DNA of 64,000 nucleotides from Riemerella anatipestifer ATCC 11845 = DSM 15868. GTDB lineage: Bacteria; Bacteroidota; Bacteroidia; Flavobacteriales; Weeksellaceae. The stretch lies in the NCBI RefSeq assembly GCF_000252855.1, contig NC_017045.1, forward strand, positions 1,550,001-1,614,000, given 5' to 3'. A program made the position numbers and the translations under genes. Shown here in pieces: positions 52,590-59,644 of the stretch (the first letter of the stretch is position 1; the number at the start of each line of letters is the position of its first letter). The notes beneath the pieces are model-generated. The model saw only the letters and a list, made by a program, of their open reading frames with translations. It searched no databases and was not told the origin of the DNA.

Positions 52590-53384
52590 TTACCTCCACC
52601 ATTGTTCTTCTTCCTTTTGTTTGGCTTGTTTCGTTTCTGAAGTTTCGGTAAAACCTTCTTGAGCAAGCTTATAAATTTTCCAACCGTTTTTTAGATATTT
52701 ATCATTAACACTAAATTCTCCTGCTCCAATATCAAGGTCGCCACTTTCTGGAATTCTGTAGTCTCCCCAATTACATCTTTTAGTTTTATTTGTTTTATAG
52801 CTCGTCCAACTACCAACAAATTGATTATTTGAAAAACCATCAGAAAAGAAATTTAAGGCATCGTATCGAAATTGCCCTTTATCGTCTATCAAAAAATGAC
52901 TCTTTAGTTTACCTTTTATAAATCCAGTCGAAGGTTGTTTTTTATCTTCATACAGAGTTACATCACAATCTGCATATCCCTGTTTGTAATTTGGGAAGTC
53001 ACTACTTTTATAGATTTTAGCTTGTTTAATAGTGATTGTTCCTTGAAATGTGCAGATGGTTTCTCTAACTTTTGTTTTTCCAGATACCAAATATTCATAA
53101 GGATTTGTTGGGTTCTGAATAACTGAGGTAAAATGAATAAAAAATCTTTGATAATTATTTCCTATGAAGCCTAATATTTCGGGTCGTTTTGCCTTTTCTT
53201 TTATTTTTTCTTCTCTGTTTTCCGAAATAATACTATCTGCAGCAATAACTTTGGAAAGATTATAATTTTTAATTTGTTCAAAAAAATCAATCTTTATTCT
53301 GTCTTGTGCGTAGGAGTTTCCAAATAACAAAACTGCTAATATGGTAACTGAGATGTATCTAAATTTGTCTTTTAGAGTATTCAT
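52590..53384 (-). CDS. Exported hypothetical protein in the sulfur cluster
   Basis: 264 residues from the ATG at 53384, which overlaps the rhodanese stop in ATGA. A signal peptide (about 1-26, ending NSYAQ) is clear. The mature part is mixed beta with Cys in RETICTFQGTI, GYADCDVTLYE and RCNWGDYRIPES. The motif NNQFVGSWTSYKTNKTKRCNW suggests a lipocalin- or beta-sandwich-like fold. The tail is charged (KQAKQKEEEQWWR). I do not recognise a family. Its placement and translational coupling tie it to the persulfide operon, but it could be a passenger. Confidence 0.8.
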   Translation of the reverse strand: MNTLKDKFRYISVTILAVLLFGNSYAQDRIKIDFFEQIKNYNLSKVIAADSIISENREEKIKEKAKRPEILGFIGNNYQRFFIHFTSVIQNPTNPYEYLVSGKTKVRETICTFQGTITIKQAKIYKSSDFPNYKQGYADCDVTLYEDKKQPSTGFIKGKLKSHFLIDDKGQFRYDALNFFSDGFSNNQFVGSWTSYKTNKTKRCNWGDYRIPESGDLDIGAGEFSVNDKYLKNGWKIYKLAQEGFTETSETKQAKQKEEEQWWR

Positions 53385-53794
53385 TTTGTTTCTTTTTGTA
53401 GGTTTTTTACTTCGTTCCAAGCCCCAGCGTTATACACTTTTTTAAAGCCGTGTTTCTCTAGAATAGTCTTAGCTTCTTTGGAGCGTCTTCCAGAACGACA
53501 GAAAAGTACAATATTCTGCGAAGAATTTAGCTTATCTAAATGATTTTCTAACTGGTCTAAAGGTATGTTGATGGCTCCATTAGCACTGCCTTCTGCAAAT
53601 TCTTCTGGAGTCCTTACATCCACCAAAATACTATTGGGAGCATTTATAATTTTTTTGATATTTGCTTCGCTAGTATTTTTTGTATCGGCTACACACCAGA
53701 TAATTCCAGTATCTTTGGCTTTACTAGTTGTTTGGCAGGAGGCAAGCCCCAGAGCTAAACCTCCGCCAAGTATCAACAGATGTATGGCTTTCAT
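53381..53794 (-). CDS. Rhodanese-like lipoprotein
   Basis: 137 residues with a lipoprotein signal ending at Cys20 (ALGLASC). One rhodanese domain (about 45-130) follows: ILVDVRTPEEFAEGSANGAINIPL, and the active loop FCRSGRRSKEA with a canonical C-R-S-G-R-R-S. It should act in the periplasm as a sulfurtransferase. It begins 3 bp after the MBL-rhodanese gene stops, and its stop overlaps the next start in ATGA. Confidence 0.93.
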   Translation of the reverse strand: MKAIHLLILGGGLALGLASCQTTSKAKDTGIIWCVADTKNTSEANIKKIINAPNSILVDVRTPEEFAEGSANGAINIPLDQLENHLDKLNSSQNIVLFCRSGRRSKEAKTILEKHGFKKVYNAGAWNEVKNLQKETK

Positions 53795-53797
53795 GGT

Positions 53798-55204
53798 TTA
53801 GAATTTAATTTTAGATTGACATACAAAATCAGTGGTAGGTACTGAAGTCTCCTTAATTTTAGCAAAACCACCATCTACTTCTGTAAAGTTTCGGATACCT
53901 CTAGAATTGAGTATGCTAGAGGCTATCATACTACGATAACCTCCTGCACAATGGATGTAGAAATGTGTATCGTCTAGTTCTTTTGCCCAATCGTTAATCT
54001 CCATAAGAGGGCGGCTAAGGGCGTCTTCTACATGCTCAGCAGAGTATTCTCCTATATTTCTTACATCTACTACTTTTGTGTCTTTGTGGTATTCATTCGC
54101 AAAGGCTTCGGCAGAAATTCTTTTAATAGTATCTATTTCTTTTCCTGAATTTTTCCACGAGTCAAAACCACCTTTGAGGTAGCCCACTACATTATCAAAC
54201 CCCACACGAGCAAGCCTAGTAATGGTTTCTTCTACGGTACCTTCTTCGCAAACTAATAGCAGGGGTTGCTTAACATCTACAATCATTGCACCTACCCAAG
54301 GAGCAAAGCTGCCTTTAAGACCAATGTTGATAGAGTTAGGCACAAAACCTTGATGGAAATCAGCCGCATTTCTAGTGTCAAGGATTAAAGCTCCTGTATT
54401 CTCTGCCACGGTTTCAAAATCTTCTACGGATAGAGCCTCTTTACCGTTTTTTAAAACTTCATCAAAGCTGGTGTAGCCTCCTTTGTTCATAGCCACATTC
54501 ATTCCGAAGTATTGTGGTGGAGCGGTAAGTCCGTCCAAAACTGCCTCTATAAAAGCCTTTTTGCTAGACTGGTTGAGGGCATAGTTTATTTTCTTTTGGT
54601 TGCCAAGACTATCCACGGTTTCCTTCATCATATTTTTGCCACAAGCAGAACCTGCTCCGTGTGCTGGATATACGGTAACCTCATCTGGTAGAGGGAGAAT
54701 TTTGTTGTAAAGGCTTTCGTACAATAGTCCCGCTAACTCTTCTTGAGTAAGATTAGTGGCTTTTTGTGCCAAATCAGGACGCCCTACATCACCTAAAAAT
54801 AGCGTGTCACCACTAAACAATGCAGTTTCTTTTCCGTTTTCATCAAGGAGTAGAAAACACGCACTTTCCATCGTATGTCCTGGGGTGTGTAGCACTTTTA
54901 TTTTAACCTTTCCTAACTCAAAAATTTGATGGTCTTCTGCAATAATAGCTTCAAAACTAGGCTTTGCAGTAGGACCGTAGATGATAGGAGCTCCTGTTTT
55001 TTTACTTAAATCTAAATGTCCCGATACAAAATCAGCATGGAAGTGAGTTTCAAAAATGTATTTTAGGGTAACACCGTCTTTCTCTAAACGCTCTAAGTAA
55101 GGTTGTACTTCACGCAGTGGGTCTATAATGGCTGCTTCGCCGTTAGAAGTAATGTAATAAGCACCTTGTGCAAGGCAACCTGTGTATATTTGTTCTATTT
55201 TCAT
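53798..55204 (-). CDS. Metallo-beta-lactamase / double-rhodanese fusion (CstB-like persulfide dioxygenase)
   Basis: 468 residues. The N-terminal MBL domain (about 1-250) has the metal motif THFHADFVSGH (His54, His56, Asp58), then LHTPGHTMES and SGDTLFLGDVGRPDL, which is the ETHE1/CstB type of non-heme Fe persulfide dioxygenase. Two rhodanese modules follow: the first (about 260-355) with the loop VCEEGTVEE, the second (about 370-465) with HCAGGYRS. The likely reaction is oxidation of a thiol persulfide to sulfite, with the rhodaneses passing sulfane sulfur. Encoded between the TauE-type exporter and a rhodanese lipoprotein. Iron use and CstB-like function are inferred from architecture. Confidence 0.92.
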   Translation of the reverse strand: MKIEQIYTGCLAQGAYYITSNGEAAIIDPLREVQPYLERLEKDGVTLKYIFETHFHADFVSGHLDLSKKTGAPIIYGPTAKPSFEAIIAEDHQIFELGKVKIKVLHTPGHTMESACFLLLDENGKETALFSGDTLFLGDVGRPDLAQKATNLTQEELAGLLYESLYNKILPLPDEVTVYPAHGAGSACGKNMMKETVDSLGNQKKINYALNQSSKKAFIEAVLDGLTAPPQYFGMNVAMNKGGYTSFDEVLKNGKEALSVEDFETVAENTGALILDTRNAADFHQGFVPNSINIGLKGSFAPWVGAMIVDVKQPLLLVCEEGTVEETITRLARVGFDNVVGYLKGGFDSWKNSGKEIDTIKRISAEAFANEYHKDTKVVDVRNIGEYSAEHVEDALSRPLMEINDWAKELDDTHFYIHCAGGYRSMIASSILNSRGIRNFTEVDGGFAKIKETSVPTTDFVCQSKIKF

Positions 55205-55217
55205 AATGATTCTATTT

Positions 55218-56012
55218 TTATTTTAAAATTAATTCTTTAATTAGGATATAAACTCCCATACCTAACACAAACCAACCAAAAGCAGGTTTGAGTTTTTTAC
55301 CATCTACTCTTTTAGATAAAGCTAAACCTAATAAAACTCCTAGAATAGATAGCCCTGTAAAAGATAAGAGAAAATACCAGTCTATGGCGACTTTGTCTAA
55401 AGAGCTTACAAAACCTATAGTACTACTAAGGGTAATAATAAACAGTGAGGTGCCAATAGCTTCTTTCATTTTTAACCCTAAAATCATTACCAAAGCAGGA
55501 ATGATAAGAAATCCTCCACCAGCACCTACTAGCCCCGTAATAATGCCTACCAACAGCCCTTGAGAAATAAGCAAGGTATTTCTAGATGGAGAAATCTCTA
55601 GGGTGCTTGGTTCAGTTTTACTTCTCACAATCATTTTGTAGGAAGCTAAAAGCATTAGTGAGGCAAATAAAATGAGAAGAAACATATCTTTAGTAAGGCA
55701 AATACCCCAACGGTTGATGATGTACTCGGGTAGATGAGGTACAACCACCCTCCTAGAGAAAAGCACTCCTAAGACGGAAGGGATACCAAATAGTAAAGCG
55801 GTATTGAGGTGTATTTGTTTCTCTTTAAAGTGTCCCAAAGAGCCTACCAATCCATTACAAGCAACCACAAATAAAGAGAGTGTAGTTGAGGTAACGGCAT
55901 CCAACGCAAAAAGGTAGGCAAAAACAGGGACGCTTAAAATACTCCCACCACCGCCCATAAGACCGAGTACCAAACCAATAATGATAGCGAAAAAATAACC
56001 GAGTAGCTCCAT
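55218..56012 (-). CDS. TauE/SafE-family sulfite/anion exporter
   Basis: 264 residues with about eight hydrophobic segments and the TauE/SafE pattern: FFAIIIGLVLGLMGGGGSILSVP at the N-terminus and GLVGAGGGFLIIPALVMI in the middle, two inverted halves. Members export sulfite or sulfonate-related anions. Encoded 13 bp upstream of the persulfide dioxygenase fusion, it is the natural exit for its sulfite. The -7 element leaves only 10 nt before the ATG. Confidence 0.94.
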   Translation of the reverse strand: MELLGYFFAIIIGLVLGLMGGGGSILSVPVFAYLFALDAVTSTTLSLFVVACNGLVGSLGHFKEKQIHLNTALLFGIPSVLGVLFSRRVVVPHLPEYIINRWGICLTKDMFLLILFASLMLLASYKMIVRSKTEPSTLEISPSRNTLLISQGLLVGIITGLVGAGGGFLIIPALVMILGLKMKEAIGTSLFIITLSSTIGFVSSLDKVAIDWYFLLSFTGLSILGVLLGLALSKRVDGKKLKPAFGWFVLGMGVYILIKELILK

Positions 56013-56022
56013 AATTTTGATA

Positions 56023-56030
56023 CAAAGGTA
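56023..56030 (-). promoter_or_regulatory. -7 element (TACCTTTG) for the sulfur operon
   Basis: An exact TAnnTTTG match on the minus strand, 10 nt upstream of the TauE-family ATG, giving a very short leader. Confidence 0.65.
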
Positions 56031-56044
56031 AGACTTACGCTTTA

Positions 56045-56060
56045 CAAGTTATGAAACTTG
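56045..56060 (-). promoter_or_regulatory. Inverted repeat upstream of the sulfur operon promoter (candidate operator)
   Basis: CAAGTT-atga-AACTTG, a perfect 6-bp palindrome, lies 14 bases upstream of the -7 element, overlapping the place of a -33 element. Binding by a regulator is a guess. Confidence 0.4.
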
Positions 56061-56084
56061 GGTTACAGAAGTCCGTTTTTTGGA

Positions 56085-56528
56085 TTAGGCTATTTCTATA
56101 ACTTCAATTTGGTGCGAACCAAAATCAACCTTATCTCCTACTTTAGCATTTTTAATTTTTGAATAGATAGGTGCTTCTTCGGATATACAAACCACATCTT
56201 TCCCTTCGTATTTGAATGGTGGCACTGAAATTCCAATAAAAATATAACTTTTGTCGGTTTTAATAAGACAACCACTTTCAATACTTGTATGGTGTTCTTG
56301 AGCGGAATGTTCTATGAATGCTAAATGATTTTTTGCCGTATTTGCCATCTGTTCAAACCTAAGCTGCATATCTTTAGCTTCCGTTTGGTGCGAAAAGTCT
56401 TCAGGGTCGTGAGTAGCGTCTTCATCTATGTCAGACTCTATACGGTAACGCTCTACAGATTTTTGTAGGTTATCCACTATCTTTTGTTGCTCGTTAGCAA
56501 TGGCTTTTAAAATGATTTCTTTTTCCAT
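56085..56528 (-). CDS. GreA/GreB-like transcript cleavage or elongation factor
   Basis: 147 residues from the ATG at 56528; the longer frame to 56576 crosses the promoter and is rejected. Layout: an N-terminal helical (coiled-coil) part (about 1-75) with acidic residues near the tip (DIDEDATHDPEDF), and a C-terminal FKBP-like part (about 85-147) with KIKNAKVGDKVDFGSHQIEVIEI. This is the Gre-factor order in a short form, closer to GreB/Rnk-type C-termini. Whether it cleaves backtracked RNA or only binds polymerase is uncertain. Confidence 0.85.
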   Translation of the reverse strand: MEKEIILKAIANEQQKIVDNLQKSVERYRIESDIDEDATHDPEDFSHQTEAKDMQLRFEQMANTAKNHLAFIEHSAQEHHTSIESGCLIKTDKSYIFIGISVPPFKYEGKDVVCISEEAPIYSKIKNAKVGDKVDFGSHQIEVIEIA

Positions 56529-56553
56529 AAGGATTATATCTTTTATAGAGTAA

Positions 56554-56561
56554 CAAATATA
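56554..56561 (-). promoter_or_regulatory. -7 element (TATATTTG) for the GreA/GreB-like gene
   Basis: An exact TAnnTTTG match, 25 nt upstream of the ATG at 56528. Confidence 0.6.
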
Positions 56562-56673
56562 AGCAAAATCTACCACATTTAGGACTGGTTTGTCCTAGAT
56601 GAGATTATTTAAGATAGATAAAAGAGCTATTATTCAGTTTTATTTCTTAATTTTATCCATCAAAAAATGTAAA

Positions 56674-58224
56674 ATGGCAGACAAAACTAAATTTATAGAA
56701 GAACTAAGCAGTAGATATAGCTCCAAAGGAGATAGTATTATCCTAGGGAAGGGAATGCTAGATGGAGAGGTAATAAAAGAGGTAGATGTAAAACTTCCGT
56801 TAAAAACCTTAAACCGTCATGGTCTTATAGCTGGGGCTACAGGAACAGGAAAAACGAAGACTATACAGGTCTTTGTAGAGCAGCTTTCCCATGCAGGAAT
56901 ACCGTCTTTAGTAATGGATATTAAAGGTGATTTTTCAGGAATAGCAGAGGCAGGGGAAGAAAATAACATCATTAAAGAACGCTATGCTAAAACAGAACTA
57001 CCATATAACGCTCAATCTTTTCCAGTAGAGTTAATGACGATTTCTGGGGCTAAAGGTGTTCAGTTAAGAGCTACGGTTACAGAGTTTGGACCGGTGCTAC
57101 TTAGTAAAATATTGGGTCTTAATGATACCCAGAGTAGCATTATGTCCATTGTTTTTAAATATTGCGATGATAAGGGCTTGCCTTTAATTGATTTAGAAGA
57201 TATTAAAAAAGTATTGCAGTATGTAACTGCGGACGATAATGGTAAGAAAGAAATAGCAGAAAACTACGGCTCTATTGCACCAGCATCGTTAGGGGCTATT
57301 TTGAGGTCTATTGTAGCTTTAGAGCAAGAGGGGGCAACAGCGTTCTTTGGTGAGCCTAGCTTTGAGGTTAATGATTTGTTACAAACCAAAGATGGGAAAG
57401 GTGTGGTGAATATTATGCGTGTAGACGATATTCAGAATAAACCCAACCTATTTTCTACCTTTATGCTGTCTTTGTTTGCCGAGATTTATCTTACTTTTCC
57501 AGAGGAAGGCGATAGTGGCAAACCGAAATTGGTGCTTTTTATAGACGAAGCTCATTTAATTTTTAAAGAAGCCTCCAAAACTTTGCTTTCACAGATAGAA
57601 ACTATGGTGAAACTTATTCGTTCTAAAGGAGTTGGTATTTACTTTATTACCCAAATACCTGGAGATGTGCCAGAGAATGTTTTGAGTCAGTTAGGTCTTA
57701 AGATTCAGCATGCATTGAGAGGGTTTACAGCTAAAGATAGAAAAGAAATAGAAAAAGCCATACAAAACTATCCTGTTACAGAGTATTATAAAGCTGAAGA
57801 ACTCATCCAAAATTTAGGAATAGGAGAGGCGTTTGTAACTGCGTTGGACGAGAAAGGTATCCCGACCCCTTTGGTACAGACTTACCTTATTTCGCCAGAA
57901 AGTAGAATGGGAGTATTAACGGCTACTGAGATAGATAATCTAACGGCAGGGTCAGCTTTAGTTAAGAAATATCAGAATAGTATAGATAAAGAAAGTGCTT
58001 ACGAGATTTTATCTAAAAGAATGGTTCCTGTAGCTGATGGAAGTCAGACTGTTCAAGAAGCACCTAAAACAACCGTGACTAAAGAACAAGAAGAACCTAG
58101 CATATTTGACACTGTATTGAAAAGTCCTATGGCTAAAACTTTTGGTACAACTCTAATGAGAGAAGGAGCAAAAGCCATACTAGGTATGCTTGGATTAAAA
58201 TCCACTTCTAGGAGAAGGTACTAA
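56674..58224 (+). CDS. HerA-type ATPase/helicase (DUF853 family)
   Basis: 516 residues from the ATG at 56674 (MADKTKFIEELSS). Walker A GATGTGKTKT is near residue 58 and Walker B KLVLFIDEAHLIFKEA near residue 285. The sensor and arginine-finger region reads IRSKGVGIYFITQIPGDVPENVL, then ALRGFTAKDRKEI. The C-terminal part is extended and ends in Arg-rich KSTSRRRY. The bacterial DUF853 (YjgR) family belongs to the HerA-FtsK superfamily, but its role is not established. A terminator follows and the gene does not share an operon with the exonuclease. Confidence 0.93.
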   Translation: MADKTKFIEELSSRYSSKGDSIILGKGMLDGEVIKEVDVKLPLKTLNRHGLIAGATGTGKTKTIQVFVEQLSHAGIPSLVMDIKGDFSGIAEAGEENNIIKERYAKTELPYNAQSFPVELMTISGAKGVQLRATVTEFGPVLLSKILGLNDTQSSIMSIVFKYCDDKGLPLIDLEDIKKVLQYVTADDNGKKEIAENYGSIAPASLGAILRSIVALEQEGATAFFGEPSFEVNDLLQTKDGKGVVNIMRVDDIQNKPNLFSTFMLSLFAEIYLTFPEEGDSGKPKLVLFIDEAHLIFKEASKTLLSQIETMVKLIRSKGVGIYFITQIPGDVPENVLSQLGLKIQHALRGFTAKDRKEIEKAIQNYPVTEYYKAEELIQNLGIGEAFVTALDEKGIPTPLVQTYLISPESRMGVLTATEIDNLTAGSALVKKYQNSIDKESAYEILSKRMVPVADGSQTVQEAPKTTVTKEQEEPSIFDTVLKSPMAKTFGTTLMREGAKAILGMLGLKSTSRRRY

Positions 58225-58246
58225 CAATTAATATCATAACCTATAA

Positions 58247-58284
58247 AATTAAATGATTCAGATTAAATCTGAATCATTTTTTTG
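58247..58284 (+). terminator. Terminator of the HerA-type gene
   Basis: A perfect 13-bp stem (AAATGATTCAGAT / ATCTGAATCATTT, 58251-58279) with loop TAA, followed by TTTTTTT. Confidence 0.9.
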
Positions 58285-58376
58285 TGGATTAAGCGGTGGT
58301 TAAATTTGCATTTGATGAAAAATATCCGCAAGTTTGCACCCTTTGATATTGTGATTGTTTTTATTTTAAAAACTAA

Positions 58377-59600
58377 ATGTATTCGGTAATAGACATAGAG
58401 AGTAATGGTGGTGCATTCCGAGAGGAGTGCATTATAGAGGTCGCTATCTATCGTTATGATGGGCATAAGATAGTAGACCAATTTATCTCTATGGTAAATC
58501 CAGAAGCCGATATTTCTCATTTCGTTCAAAAACTGACAGGCATCACGCCTAAAATGGTTAAAACAGCTCCCAAGTTCCACGAAATTGCCAAAAGAATTAT
58601 TGAAATTACGGAAGGAAGCACCTTAGTAGGGCATAATGTAGATTTTGATTATAGAATGTTAAGGCAGTCTTTTAAGAGATTGGGTTATCATTTCAGTATA
58701 GAAACATTAGACACTATACCTTTAGCCAAAAAACTTATTCCTAATGAAGAAAGTTATTCTTTGGGGAAATTGGTAAAATCTTTAGGAATACCTTTGGCAG
58801 AACATCATAGAGCAAGTAGTGATGCTAGAGCAACGCTAGACCTTTTTAAACTGCTAATGACTAAGGATAAAGATAACGAGATTATCCAATCCCACTTTGA
58901 GGAAGCTAATGCAAAAACTTACTTCAATAAAATTAAAGCTCTTACGCAAGATTTACCAGCAGAACGAGGGATTGTTTATTTCCAAGATGCTAGAGGAAAG
59001 GTTATTTTATCCGAGGTTACAGATGGTATTTATAAGTTTGCGAAGAAGGTATTTAATGCCAAATCTAAAAAGTGGCAAAAAATACAAAATGAAGTAGAAC
59101 AGATTTCTTATGAACTAGTGGCGTCAGAGTTGTTTGCAAAGCTGATTATGAATACTAAAGGTCTTGCCAAAACGACACATTTGCCGTATGGACTTTTTTT
59201 TGAAAATGATGAATGGCTTGTCAAAAGAGTGCGTAGAGATATGCCGTTATTGCCTATGATTAAATTTAAAACCCATTCGCAGGGGAGAAAAGTGCTTAAT
59301 TTTATTAAAAATCACGAAGTTTTAAATAACAAAGAAGCTCTTGAACAGTTTTTAAGTTTTAAAGATAAAAATATCCTTTTTACAGGACAGGGCAGGACGA
59401 GAGGCGAAAAATCGTTTTTGTTGATAGAAAAAGGACAAGTGTCGGGTTATGGATTTTACGATTGGTATCACCAGATAAGCACTTACGATAAACTTTCGAA
59501 GTTAAAAATAAAAGTAGATAGAGTTTCTTCTGATTTGAAAAACGAAATAAAGTTAGCCTTGCTCAGAAATGAGTTTAAAATACAGGAGATTCCTAGCTAA
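58377..59600 (+). CDS. DnaQ-like 3'-5' exonuclease with degenerate UvrC/Cho-like half
   Basis: 407 residues. The N-terminal DEDDh exonuclease (about 1-165) shows VIDIESNGG, LVGHNVDFDYRML and HHRASSDARATLDLF, so it keeps the catalytic Asp/Glu/Asp/His/Asp set. From about 195 a GIY-YIG-like strand pair is visible (RGIVYFQDARGKVILSE), followed by TDGIYKFAKKVF, where the functional nuclease normally has YVGKA and an Arg. These are absent, so the second half is probably non-catalytic or a binding module. The C-terminal 200 residues resemble the flavobacterial exonuclease-UvrC-like fusions. Function probably in DNA repair or proofreading. Encoded just before recN. Confidence 0.9.
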   Translation: MYSVIDIESNGGAFREECIIEVAIYRYDGHKIVDQFISMVNPEADISHFVQKLTGITPKMVKTAPKFHEIAKRIIEITEGSTLVGHNVDFDYRMLRQSFKRLGYHFSIETLDTIPLAKKLIPNEESYSLGKLVKSLGIPLAEHHRASSDARATLDLFKLLMTKDKDNEIIQSHFEEANAKTYFNKIKALTQDLPAERGIVYFQDARGKVILSEVTDGIYKFAKKVFNAKSKKWQKIQNEVEQISYELVASELFAKLIMNTKGLAKTTHLPYGLFFENDEWLVKRVRRDMPLLPMIKFKTHSQGRKVLNFIKNHEVLNNKEALEQFLSFKDKNILFTGQGRTRGEKSFLLIEKGQVSGYGFYDWYHQISTYDKLSKLKIKVDRVSSDLKNEIKLALLRNEFKIQEIPS

Positions 59601-59631
59601 TATTTTCTTTCAGAGCTGAAAGTTAAATTCG

Positions 59632-59639
59632 TATTTTTG
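59632..59639 (+). promoter_or_regulatory. -7 element (TATTTTTG) for recN, 5 nt from the ATG
   Basis: An exact TAnnTTTG match. TACTT separates it from the recN ATG, again predicting a leaderless message. Confidence 0.55.
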
Positions 59640-59644
59640 TACTT

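Noticed and set aside
56529-56576. N-terminal extension of the Gre-like factor
   Set aside because: It crosses the promoter element at 56554-56561, so that start would be upstream of the transcript.
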